A stretch of DNA of 31,951 nucleotides from DAISJI01 sp964559835. Its GTDB lineage: Bacteria; Acidobacteriota; Terriglobia; Terriglobales; Acidobacteriaceae. Location: NCBI GenBank assembly GCA_964559835.1, contig CAZLJE010000047.1:1-31951 (forward strand), in the 5' to 3' direction. Both the position numbers and the translations under genes were made by a program. Below, one piece after another: positions 1 to 7,168 of this stretch. A model generated the notes under the pieces. That model worked only from the letters and a program-made list of their open reading frames with translations, searched no databases and was not told the origin of the DNA. The number at the start of each line of letters is the position of its first letter. The stretch's first letter is position 1.

Positions 1-668
1 TCGCTAAGCGCGTCGATGTTGCCGCCGTGCACATGCAGGAGACCTGCCGGTTTTTCCGTCGCTGCGAAGTGACAGGCGTCCCCGTTCGCGCCGAATTCTT
101 CAACATCCAGCCGAAGCAGGAAGGCCCGCCGACGCTCTTGCTCTTTGGCGGTAGCCAGGGCGCGCGGGCCCTGAATCGTGCTCTGACCGCCGCCGCTCCC
201 GAACTGCTGAAGCTCCTACCCGGTCTACACATCGTCCACCAGACCGGCAAGGCTGATTTCGATCAGTGCCGCTCCGAGTACGACCACGCCGGCGTGCCTG
301 CCGAGGTCTCGCCTTTCATCGATAAGATGGCCGATGCCTTCGCCGGCGCCGACCTGCTCATCTGCCGCTCGGGCGCGAGCACGGTCGCGGAAGTTGCGGC
401 AGCAGGGAAGCCGGCGATCTTTATTCCGCTGCCCACCGCGGCCGATGACCATCAGACGCGCAACGCCGAAGCATTCGCCAGCCGCAATGCTGGAGTCCTG
501 CTTGAACAGGAGGTACTGACCGCCACGCGCCTTGCGCAAGTCGTGTCCACGCTCCTTGCCGACCGTCCGCGCTTGTTGCAGATGGGCACCGCCGCGCGGC
601 AACTGGCGCACGCGAACGCGGCTAGTCGCATCGCGGAGTTAGCGGAAAACGTAATTCGAAATTCGTAA
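1..668 (+). CDS. murG: MurG, undecaprenyldiphospho-muramoylpentapeptide GlcNAc transferase (5' partial)
   Basis: MurG transfers GlcNAc from UDP-GlcNAc to lipid I to make lipid II on the inner face of the membrane. The reading frame is open to the left edge (first full codon at 3), so the N-terminal membrane-binding half is outside the window. About 221 residues of the C-terminal GT-B domain are visible. They include the glycine-rich GGSQGA loop, the RSGASTVAE block and the P-x-P-x-A-x-DDHQ-x-x-NA block, all characteristic of MurG nucleotide-sugar binding. It is followed after about 100 bp by murC on the same strand, the usual dcw order. The last codons and the TAA stop lie inside a heptanucleotide repeat tract, so the C-terminal residues VIRNS are probably repeat-derived. 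Confidence 0.95.
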   Translation, partial: AKRVDVAAVHMQETCRFFRRCEVTGVPVRAEFFNIQPKQEGPPTLLLFGGSQGARALNRALTAAAPELLKLLPGLHIVHQTGKADFDQCRSEYDHAGVPAEVSPFIDKMADAFAGADLLICRSGASTVAEVAAAGKPAIFIPLPTAADDHQTRNAEAFASRNAGVLLEQEVLTATRLAQVVSTLLADRPRLLQMGTAARQLAHANAASRIAELAENVIRNS

Positions 669-736
669 TTCGACATTCACGTATCCCGTATCCCGTATCC
701 CGTACTCCGGACCGGAATACGGAATACGAAATACGC
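651..736. repeat. Heptanucleotide tract with inverted arms between murG and murC
   Basis: Four near-copies of AATTCGA/AATTCGT are followed by CGTATCC repeated about four times. The arm then inverts as GGAATAC, GGAATAC and GAAATAC around an ACC centre. The period is 7 nt. The two arms can pair as a long stem. The tract contains the murG stop codon and fills most of the murG-murC gap, so no separate promoter is evident. Confidence 0.85.
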
Positions 737-770
737 TTTTGTAACAAATCTGCGGTAATCTCGATAGTTC

Positions 771-2171
771 ATGTTCGCGAAAATTCAAAGGATTCATTTC
801 GTCGGCATCGGTGGCATCGGCATGAGCGGCATTGCCGAGGTCCTCCTCAACCTGGGCTACAAAGTTTCCGGCTCCGACCTCAAGGCTTCCAGCATCACCC
901 ATCGTTTGGCCGGCCTGGGCGCCATGACCTTCGAGGGCCACCGCGCCGAGAACATCGCCGGCGCGGAAGTCGTGGTCACCAGTTCCGCCATCGCCCGCGA
1001 CAATCCCGAGGTCGCCGAAGCGCGCCGCCTCCATATTCCTGTGATCCAACGCGCGGAGATGCTGTCGGAACTGATGCGCCTGAAGTACGGTATCGCCATC
1101 GCCGGCATGCACGGCAAGACGACCACCACGTCCATGGTCGCTGCGGTCCTTGCGGCCGGTGGGCTCGATCCCACCGTCGTCGTCGGCGGTCGCGTCGACG
1201 CCATGGGCTCCAATGCCCGTCTCGGCAAGTCGCATTACCTCGTCGCCGAGGCCGACGAGAGCGACCGCTCGTTCCTCAAGCTCTCGCCTATTCTTTCTGT
1301 CGTCACCAACATCGATCGCGAGCACATGGACTGCTACCGCGACATGGACGACGTCGAGCGCACCTTCATCGAATTCATGGACCGTGTGCCCTTTTACGGT
1401 ACCGTCGTGGTGTGCAACGACGATGACCGCGCGCGCGCCCTCATCTCTCGCGTGCAGCGTCGCGTCATTACCTACGGTATGCGCGACGGTTCCGACTTCC
1501 GCATCGTCAGCGAGTCGCAGGAGAAGCGCCAAGCCTCGGGATGTCTGAGCCTGTTCCGCGTGTCATATCGCGACCGTGATCTCGGCGAGTTCAAGCTGAA
1601 CGTCCCGGGAGCGCACAACGTCCTGAACGCCACCGCGGCCATCGCCGTCGGTATCGGCCTCGACATCTCGCCCGACAACATTCACGCCGCGCTGGATTCG
1701 TTCCGCGGCGTTGATCGCAGGTTCCAACTGAAAGGCCAGGCGGGTGGCGTCAGCGTCATCGACGACTACGGACACCACCCGACCGAGATACGCGCCACTC
1801 TCGCCGCCGCGCGTCAATGCGGCTACAGTCGCGTCCACGTCGTCTTCCAGCCGCACCGCTACACGCGAACGCAGGCCCTGATGGACGAGTTCACCGGCGC
1901 GTTCGGCGACGCCGATACGCTCTTCCTCCTGGACATTTATCCGGCCAGTGAAGCGCCGATCCCGGGCATCACGGCACAGGCATTGGCGGACCGCGTTGCT
2001 GCTGGTGGCCTCGCGGTCAAATACGTCGGCAACTTCGCCGATGCTGTGGCGGCTGCGGCCGGTGTCGCGCAACCCGGCGACATGATCCTGACTCTCGGCG
2101 CCGGCAACGTCTCGCAACTCGGGCCGCAGATCCTGGAGCAGCTCGAAAAACGAAAAGCCGTTGCCGGTTGA
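771..2171 (+). CDS. murC: MurC, UDP-N-acetylmuramate-L-alanine ligase
   Basis: Cytoplasmic ATP-dependent ligase that adds L-Ala to UDP-MurNAc, the first step of stem-peptide synthesis. The 466-residue product has the family's usual length. It opens with the N-terminal Rossmann motif HFVGIGGIGMSGIAE, which binds the UDP substrate. The Mur-ligase P-loop follows as GMHGKTTTTSM near residue 110. The central domain has the acidic EADESD block, and the C-terminal domain has DDYGHHPTEI and FQPHRYTRT, both MurC hallmarks. No strong ribosome-binding site precedes the ATG. The last codons and TGA fall at the start of another 7-nt-period tract of GTTG-containing units. The downstream gene begins almost immediately, so the two are probably co-transcribed. 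Confidence 0.97.
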   Translation: MFAKIQRIHFVGIGGIGMSGIAEVLLNLGYKVSGSDLKASSITHRLAGLGAMTFEGHRAENIAGAEVVVTSSAIARDNPEVAEARRLHIPVIQRAEMLSELMRLKYGIAIAGMHGKTTTTSMVAAVLAAGGLDPTVVVGGRVDAMGSNARLGKSHYLVAEADESDRSFLKLSPILSVVTNIDREHMDCYRDMDDVERTFIEFMDRVPFYGTVVVCNDDDRARALISRVQRRVITYGMRDGSDFRIVSESQEKRQASGCLSLFRVSYRDRDLGEFKLNVPGAHNVLNATAAIAVGIGLDISPDNIHAALDSFRGVDRRFQLKGQAGGVSVIDDYGHHPTEIRATLAAARQCGYSRVHVVFQPHRYTRTQALMDEFTGAFGDADTLFLLDIYPASEAPIPGITAQALADRVAAGGLAVKYVGNFADAVAAAAGVAQPGDMILTLGAGNVSQLGPQILEQLEKRKAVAG

Positions 2172-2197
2172 AGCTTGAGGTCGGCGGTTGTAACTTA
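2159..2197. repeat. Heptanucleotide tract (GTTGNNN units) across the murC stop
   Basis: Units GTTGCCG, GTTGAAG, CTTGAGG and GTTGTAA recur with a period near 7 nt. The first 12 nt, CGTTGCCGGTTG, are the exact reverse complement of the start of the tract at 2906, so the exported-protein gene is bracketed by inverted copies. Confidence 0.65.
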
Positions 2198-2201
2198 CTT
2201 T

Positions 2202-2903
2202 GTGCGAGTCCAGCGGCTGGTCCCAACCTTGCTATTCATCGTTCTGTCCTCGGCGTGCGCGCTGTCGCAGTCGCCCATCCCGCCGTCGGCCAATGAGATC
2301 ATGCGCAAGGTTGCGACCGCGAACACCGTACGTGCCGCCCGGCTTCGCAGCTACCGCAGCACGCGCGTGTACGACATCGATTACAAGGGCTTCGGTGGCG
2401 ATCGCCACGCCACGATGACGGTCAACGTCGACTACCAGGCAGGGAAGAAGAGTTTTACCATCGTGAAGGAAGAAGGCTCCAAGCTCTTGCTCAATCGCGT
2501 CATCCGCAAAGCGCTGGAGAGCGAGGAGGAAGCCGCGACCGATGAGATGCGACGCCGCAGTGAGTTGACCGAAGCGAATTACACATTCGAATTCGCGGGA
2601 ACAGAAGTCCACGACAGCAAGACGTTCTACGTCATTCAGGTCAAGCCCAAGCGCAAAGACAAATATCTCTACGACGGCAGGATCTGGATCGACGCGGACG
2701 ATTATGCCGTTGCGCGCATCGAGGCCTCACCCGCCAAGAACCCCTCATTCTGGATCACAGCCGCGACCATCTCGCACACAAACCGTAGCGTTAACGGCAT
2801 CTGGTTGCCGGCCCATAACCAGTCGACATCCAAGGCCCGTTTCGGCGGCCGCGCGACACTCACCATCGACTACGGCAACTACGACTCGCTTGTAGCGGAG
2901 TGA
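2202..2903 (+). CDS. Exported LolA/RseB-like outer-membrane lipoprotein-sorting family protein
   Basis: Predicted periplasmic protein of about 233 residues. The N-terminus is a signal peptide: a basic start, a hydrophobic stretch (PTLLFIVLSSACA), then a small-residue cleavage region ending SQS. The mature part reads as a beta-rich fold of the LolA / MucB-RseB type: YRSTRVYDIDYKG early, then KDKYLYDGRIWIDADDYAVARIE, and SVNGIWLPAHNQ near the end. These match proteins annotated as outer membrane lipoprotein-sorting proteins; the exact ligand is unknown. GTG at 2202 is preferred because it gives a compact signal peptide. An in-frame TTG at 2175, three bases after murC stops, would add nine residues encoded by repeat sequence. 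It sits where murB/ddl often occur in dcw clusters, so an envelope role is likely but unproven. Confidence 0.75.
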   Translation: MRVQRLVPTLLFIVLSSACALSQSPIPPSANEIMRKVATANTVRAARLRSYRSTRVYDIDYKGFGGDRHATMTVNVDYQAGKKSFTIVKEEGSKLLLNRVIRKALESEEEAATDEMRRRSELTEANYTFEFAGTEVHDSKTFYVIQVKPKRKDKYLYDGRIWIDADDYAVARIEASPAKNPSFWITAATISHTNRSVNGIWLPAHNQSTSKARFGGRATLTIDYGNYDSLVAE

Positions 2904-2905
2904 TT

Positions 2906-2939
2906 CAACCGGCAACGTACAACCTGCAACTTACAACGG
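2906..2939. repeat. Heptanucleotide tract (CAACNNN units)
   Basis: Five consecutive CAAC cores at exact 7-nt spacing (CAACCGG, CAACGTA, CAACCTG, CAACTTA, CAACGG), immediately after the stop of the exported-protein gene. Its first 12 nt are inverted relative to 2159-2170. Confidence 0.85.
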
Positions 2940-2998
2940 TTTTTTCCTGCTAACGCTTTTCCTCCCCCATCGTCTTATGTTGTGAAGACGGAAGGTGG

Positions 2999-3238
2999 AT
3001 GATGAACCGGACGGCAAGCATGATCGGCGGATTGGTGGTAGCAATAGCAGCCGCCCTCGTCCCTCCCCCGCAACAGTTGATCAGGAGCCCCAAGGTCCTG
3101 TACGGCGCCGCCATCGTCAAAGCCATCTCCGGCGACGCGGACTCGGCGATGCGGTTGTTCCAGGAATCCACCGCCCCAGCTCCCGAGAAGCCCGCCATAA
3201 AAACGGCCCAGACCTGCCCTTACTCGAAGCGCGGTTAA
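2999..3238 (+). CDS. Small hypothetical exported or membrane-anchored protein
   Basis: Seventy-nine codons, unrecognised. A good ribosome-binding site (GGAAGGTGG) lies directly before tandem ATG codons at 2999 and 3002. The N-terminus MMNRTASMIGGLVVAIAAALVPPP looks like a short signal sequence or anchor. A proline-containing linker follows, then a short helix-prone segment and a polar tail with one Cys. It sits in the division cluster between the LolA-like gene and ftsQ, on the same strand. The favourable start signal argues it is translated; its small size and lack of a recognisable domain keep confidence moderate. Confidence 0.45.
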   Translation: MMNRTASMIGGLVVAIAAALVPPPQQLIRSPKVLYGAAIVKAISGDADSAMRLFQESTAPAPEKPAIKTAQTCPYSKRG

Positions 3239-3243
3239 CAGAA

Positions 3244-3330
3244 CAAAACCTTACCGCGCGGATTTTCGCAGATCGACGATTTCAAAGAAGATCCGCGAGA
3301 ATCCGCGAAATCCGCGGTAGGTTTTTTGGG
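3244..3330. repeat. Inverted iterated tract (ATCCGCG units) upstream of ftsQ
   Basis: The unit ATCCGCG occurs three times at 9-10-nt spacing around 3291-3319, ending in CGGTAGGTTTTTT. A matching inverted arm (AAAACCTTACCGCGCGGATTT) begins near 3245. Together they can form a long stem followed by a T-run. This could act as a terminator or attenuator between the small exported ORF and ftsQ. Confidence 0.6.
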
Positions 3331-3383
3331 TATCTGCAACATCAACGTCCGATAATTTTCTTCTCACGATTCCACAAGCAAAA

Positions 3384-3422
3384 AAGATATAGTTCTGACA
3401 AAGACCCCGAGACGCGCGGCCT
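3384..3422. repeat. Copy 1 of an ATATAGTTCT-GAC motif
   Basis: GATATAGTTCTGAC followed by a CCCCG and CGCGCGGCC block lies about 50 bp upstream of ftsQ. A related block occurs at 9569-9606. It may be a shared promoter-like or repeat element; no defined family is recognised. Confidence 0.4.
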
Positions 3423-3470
3423 TCAGCGCGGCGGAGTCTGCTCGCGGCGAAATTCTTTGCATACCCGTTC

Positions 3471-4463
3471 ATGGCACGGAGCCAAGGTCCTGTGATTCCG
3501 GACGATGAGCCTGCCCCAAAAACCGGGGGCGCTGGCCCGACGCTGGAAGACGACCTCGACCCGCGCCTGCTCGACCTCGAAAAAGACGAAGAACCGGCGT
3601 TCCTACGCGGGCAGAAGCGCGTTCCCGCCCGTCGAGGCCCGCTGCCGAAGAAAGCTGCCAATCGTCTCAAGATCGCGCTGCTCTCGATGGTGGCTCTGGG
3701 CTTCGTCGCCGCCATCGGGCTCACGCTCTACCGCTACGGCGCGCACTCCTGGCGCTTTCGCGTGGAAAGCAGCGACCAGATCGAGATTGCCGGCCTTCAC
3801 AACGTCACGCGCTCGCAGGTAATGGATGTCATGGGCGCCGACATCGGCCGCAACATCTTTTTCGTCCCGCTCGACGATCGCAAGAAGCAGCTCGAAGAGA
3901 TCTCCTGGGTTGAATCGGCGGCGGTCATGCGGCTGCTGCCGAACCGGCTGAAGATCCAGGTGACCGAGCGCACGCCCGTAGCGTTCGCGCAAGTCGGCTC
4001 GAAGATCGCGCTCATCGACTTGCACGGCGTCGTCATGGACACGCCTCCTGGAGCGACGAAAAAGTATTCGTTCCCGGTGATCGTCGGGATGGGCGATTCC
4101 GAGCCAATCTCCACTCGCGCCGCGCGCATGAAGATCTATGGCGACCTGGTTCGCGACCTCGATTCCGGCGGCGCGCATTACTCGCAGGACTTGAGCGAGG
4201 TGGACCTCTCCGATCCCGAGGACGTAAAGGTCACGGCGAATGATCCGAACGGGGAAGTCCTGATCCACCTCGGCTCGGCGAATTACCTCGATCGCTTCAA
4301 GATCTACGTCGCGCACGTGCAGGAGTGGCGGCAGCAGTTCCAGAAGCTGCGTTCGGTCGACTTGCGCTACGACCGGCAGGTCATCGTCAATCCGGACGAG
4401 GAGAAGGCGGCAGCGCCGAAACCAAAGCCGTCGGTGAGACCGGCAGCACGGAAGAAATATTGA
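3471..4463 (+). CDS. ftsQ: FtsQ/DivIB cell-division protein
   Basis: Bitopic divisome protein linking early and late division proteins (FtsQ-B-L complex). The 330-residue product has a long charged cytoplasmic N-terminus (about 1-65, rich in Asp/Glu and Lys/Arg). A single membrane helix follows at about 67-86 (IALLSMVALGFVAAIGLTLY). A POTRA domain then begins with QIEIAGLHNVTRSQVMDVMG and includes the conserved WVESAAVMRLLPNRLKIQVTERTPVAF block. The distal beta domain ends in a basic Pro/Ala/Lys-rich tail. Length and layout fit FtsQ, and ftsA and ftsZ follow directly. The TGA stop lies at the edge of a GATTTGT repeat tract. Confidence 0.93.
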   Translation: MARSQGPVIPDDEPAPKTGGAGPTLEDDLDPRLLDLEKDEEPAFLRGQKRVPARRGPLPKKAANRLKIALLSMVALGFVAAIGLTLYRYGAHSWRFRVESSDQIEIAGLHNVTRSQVMDVMGADIGRNIFFVPLDDRKKQLEEISWVESAAVMRLLPNRLKIQVTERTPVAFAQVGSKIALIDLHGVVMDTPPGATKKYSFPVIVGMGDSEPISTRAARMKIYGDLVRDLDSGGAHYSQDLSEVDLSDPEDVKVTANDPNGEVLIHLGSANYLDRFKIYVAHVQEWRQQFQKLRSVDLRYDRQVIVNPDEEKAAAPKPKPSVRPAARKKY

Positions 4464-4545
4464 TTTGTGGTTTAGCGATTTGTGATTTGTGACTGCTCGA
4501 TATTTCAGGACAAATCACCAATCACAAATCACTCAATCACAAATG
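4461..4545. repeat. Heptanucleotide tract with inverted arms between ftsQ and ftsA
   Basis: GATTTGT-type units (GATTTGT, GGTTTAGC, GATTTGT, GATTTGT) are followed about 20 nt later by inverted units CAAATCA, CCAATCA, CAAATCA, CTCAATCA and CAAAT. The arms can fold into a long stem. The tract occupies nearly the whole ftsQ-ftsA gap. The same word family recurs at 22019-22088 and 30663-30698. Confidence 0.85.
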
Positions 4546-4556
4546 TTATAGGGCTC

Positions 4557-5780
4557 ATGAGCAAGCAGAACGCAAATTATTTGACGGCGATAGACCTCGG
4601 CAGCGCCAAGACCATCGCGCTTGTGGCCGAGATCACGGACTCCGGTGTGCGCTACGTCGGCCACGGCCAGGCCGAGACCAAGGGCTTCCGCAAGGGCATC
4701 ATTGTTGATCTCGAGAAGACGGTCGGTTCCGTGCAGAAGGCGGTGGAAGAGGCCGAGAACGCCTGCAGCGCGGCCATCGAGCACGCTATGGTCGGCGTCG
4801 CCGGCGCGCACATCCGTGGCGTGAACAGCCAGGGCGGCATCAGCCTGGGCGCCAAGGCGCGCGAGATCACGCGCGAAGAAGTTCGCCAGGCTGTCGAGCG
4901 CGCGCGAGCCATCGCCTTGCCCGGCGACCGCCAGGTTCTCCACCTGCTTCCGCAGGAGTTTCTGCTCGACGACCAGCCCGGCGTGCGCGAACCCGCGGGC
5001 ATGGTCGGCAGCAAGCTGGAAGTGAAAGTTCACGTCGTGACTGCAAGCGCCAGCGCGACCCAGAACGTCGTAACGGCCCTCAACAAGGCGGGCATCCACG
5101 TGGATAGCACCGTATACGAACCGCTGGCTTCCGCCGACGCGGTACTGCGCGGCGACGAGCGCGAACTCGGCGTCTGCCTCGCCGACGTCGGCGCCGGCTC
5201 GACCGACCTCATCGTCTTCCACGAAGGCGCGGTCGTTCACACCGGAGTCGTCCCGATCGGCGGCGATCATTTCACCAACGACGTCGCGGTCGGCCTGCGC
5301 ACGCCGCTCGCCGACGCCGAAAAGATCAAGAGGCTCTTCGGTTGCGCTGTTGTCACGCGCATTCCCGAAGGCAATGAGATCGAGGTGACCAGCGTCGGCG
5401 ACCGGCCGTCGCGCCTGATGTCGCAGCGCCTGCTCGGCGAAGTCATCGAGCCGCGTGCCCGCGAGCTGTTCGAACTCGTGCGCGACCATCTGCGGCAGTC
5501 GGGTGTGCTCGAGTTGTGCGGCGCGGGAACCGTCCTGACCGGCGGCGGCGCGCGCTTGCCTTTCATGGCCGAGATCGCCGAGACCGTCTTGCGTAAGCCT
5601 TCGCGACTCGGATATCCGAGTGCGATCGCGCGCATTCCCTCGAATCTGGCGGAACCCGAGTACTCGACCGTGATTGGCATGGTGCTCTACGGCCATCGCG
5701 CGCGCCTCGCAACCGGCGCGAGTACCGAGGGAAGCATCACGGGGAAACTGAGATCTTTGTTCGCAAGGCGCGGGGCATAG
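4557..5780 (+). CDS. ftsA: FtsA, actin-like cell-division protein
   Basis: Actin-fold ATPase that tethers FtsZ to the membrane. ATG at 4557 (MSKQNANYLTAIDLGSAKT) is chosen because it places the phosphate-1 motif AIDLGSAKT near residue 10 as in FtsA, and an AGGG-like ribosome-binding site lies just upstream. A longer frame from 4482 would be repeat-encoded. The product has about 407 residues. Visible blocks are GVAGAHIRG (1C domain), DVGAGSTDLIVF (phosphate-2), VLTGGGARLPFMAEIAE (adenosine motif) and a C-terminal amphipathic helix, GKLRSLFARR, which fits the membrane-targeting sequence. ftsZ follows on the same strand. Confidence 0.96.
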   Translation: MSKQNANYLTAIDLGSAKTIALVAEITDSGVRYVGHGQAETKGFRKGIIVDLEKTVGSVQKAVEEAENACSAAIEHAMVGVAGAHIRGVNSQGGISLGAKAREITREEVRQAVERARAIALPGDRQVLHLLPQEFLLDDQPGVREPAGMVGSKLEVKVHVVTASASATQNVVTALNKAGIHVDSTVYEPLASADAVLRGDERELGVCLADVGAGSTDLIVFHEGAVVHTGVVPIGGDHFTNDVAVGLRTPLADAEKIKRLFGCAVVTRIPEGNEIEVTSVGDRPSRLMSQRLLGEVIEPRARELFELVRDHLRQSGVLELCGAGTVLTGGGARLPFMAEIAETVLRKPSRLGYPSAIARIPSNLAEPEYSTVIGMVLYGHRARLATGASTEGSITGKLRSLFARRGA

Positions 5781-5787
5781 CAGCACC

Positions 5788-5836
5788 GGCATACGGAATA
5801 CTGAATACGGAATACGAAGCTGGCAAATGGCAACTG
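5788..5836. repeat. Heptanucleotide tract between ftsA and ftsZ
   Basis: Units GGCATAC, GGAATAC, TGAATAC and GGAATAC at exact 7-nt spacing are followed by TGGCAAA and TGGCAACTGG. The tract overlaps the upstream possible ATG of ftsZ (5827) and supplies the GGTGA just before the ATG at 5848. Confidence 0.8.
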
Positions 5837-5847
5837 GTGACCGAATC

Positions 5848-7122
5848 ATGATTGAACCAAACGACAACTCCGACGGCATCCGCATCCAGTTCAACGAAGA
5901 ACCGAAGAACAAGGCGAAGATCAAGGTCATCGGCGTGGGCGGCGGCGGCGGCAACGCCATCAACCGCATGATCGACGCGCACCTCGAGGGCGTCGAGTTC
6001 ATGGCCGCCAACACCGACCTCCAGGCGCTGGAGATGTGCCGCGCCGGTAACCGCATCCAGTTGGGGGTAAAGCTCACCAGCGGTCTCGGCGCCGGAGCGA
6101 ACCCCGAAACCGGCCGCAAAGCCGCGCTCGAAGACGCCGACAAGATCATCGAGGCCCTCGAGGGCGCGGACATGGTCTTCGTCACAGCCGGCCTCGGCGG
6201 CGGCACCGGCACGGGCGCTGCGCCGATCATCGCCTCGCTCGCCAGCGAGATGGGCGCGCTCACCGTCGCCGTCGTCACCAAGCCGTTCGGCTTTGAAGGC
6301 AAGCGCCGCATGTCGCAGGCGGAGCGCGGCCTGAACGAGCTGCTCGATTCCGTTGACACGATGATCGTCATCCCCAACGAGAAGCTGCTCGCGGTCGCCA
6401 AAGACGCCGGCTTCTTCGAATCGTTCCGCGTCGCCGACGACATCCTGCGGCAGGCGGTGCAGGGCATTTCCGACATCATCACCATTCCGGGCATCATCAA
6501 CCGCGACTTCGCCGACGTGAAGGCGATCATGGCGGGCATGGGTTATGCCGTCATGGGCACCTCGACCGCTCGTGGCGACCAGCGCGCCATGGAAGCCGCT
6601 CAGCGGGCGATCGCTTCGCCTTTGCTCGAAGCCGGCGCCATCGACGGCGCTCGCGGCATCCTCATCAACATCACGGGCTCCAGTTCGCTCAAGCTCGCCG
6701 AAGTGAACGAGGCCTCCACCATCATCCAGGGCGCCGCCCACGAGGACGCCAACATCATCTTCGGCGCCGTCCAGGATGAACGGATGAAAGATGAGGTCAA
6801 GATCACGGTCATCGCCACCGGATTCAGGACCCATCACGACGACCATCGCGAGCGGATGCACTCTGCCGCGCAGGCCATCTCGCACGCGCGAACGGCATCC
6901 GTGTACGAGCATCCCGAGCCGGTCGTCAACCAGCGGCCGGAAGCCTCCATTCCTGTTCCGCCTCCAGTGAACCGGGCGGCGACGGCTGCGGCCGCGCCCA
7001 GTCCGCAACCGCAGCGGGAAACCGCATCCATCGCGGACGTGAAGAGTTCCGTCAAGGCCAGCTACGAAGAGGACGACCTCGACGTCCCGGCCTTCATCCG
7101 GAAGAGGAACGAGCAGTCGTAG
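5848..7122 (+). CDS. ftsZ: FtsZ, tubulin-like cell-division GTPase
   Basis: Cytoplasmic GTPase that polymerises into the Z-ring. The product is about 424 residues. It has KVIGVGGGGGNAINRM and AANTDLQAL at the N-terminus, the tubulin signature GGGTGTGAAP, and the T7-loop NRDFADVKAIM with its catalytic Asp. A Pro/Ala-rich linker leads to the C-terminal peptide DLDVPAFIRKRNEQS, the conserved tail that binds FtsA and other partners. ATG at 5848 is favoured because GGTGA sits a suitable distance upstream and the next residues (MIEPNDNSDGIRIQF) look like the native start. An in-frame ATG at 5827 would add seven residues from repeat DNA. Confidence 0.97.
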   Translation: MIEPNDNSDGIRIQFNEEPKNKAKIKVIGVGGGGGNAINRMIDAHLEGVEFMAANTDLQALEMCRAGNRIQLGVKLTSGLGAGANPETGRKAALEDADKIIEALEGADMVFVTAGLGGGTGTGAAPIIASLASEMGALTVAVVTKPFGFEGKRRMSQAERGLNELLDSVDTMIVIPNEKLLAVAKDAGFFESFRVADDILRQAVQGISDIITIPGIINRDFADVKAIMAGMGYAVMGTSTARGDQRAMEAAQRAIASPLLEAGAIDGARGILINITGSSSLKLAEVNEASTIIQGAAHEDANIIFGAVQDERMKDEVKITVIATGFRTHHDDHRERMHSAAQAISHARTASVYEHPEPVVNQRPEASIPVPPPVNRAATAAAAPSPQPQRETASIADVKSSVKASYEEDDLDVPAFIRKRNEQS

Positions 7123-7168
7123 CGAATCAGCGTGTGGCGCCGGCTGACCGGTCCGTTACACGTTCTCG

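Noticed and set aside
651..736. A CRISPR array from the regularly spaced short units
   Set aside because: Units are contiguous 7-mers with no spacers, and inverted arms are present; no cas genes are seen.
4533..6539. 668-codon minus-strand open frame over ftsA and ftsZ
   Set aside because: Shadow of two certain genes in GC-rich DNA; low-complexity Ala/Ser/Arg composition.
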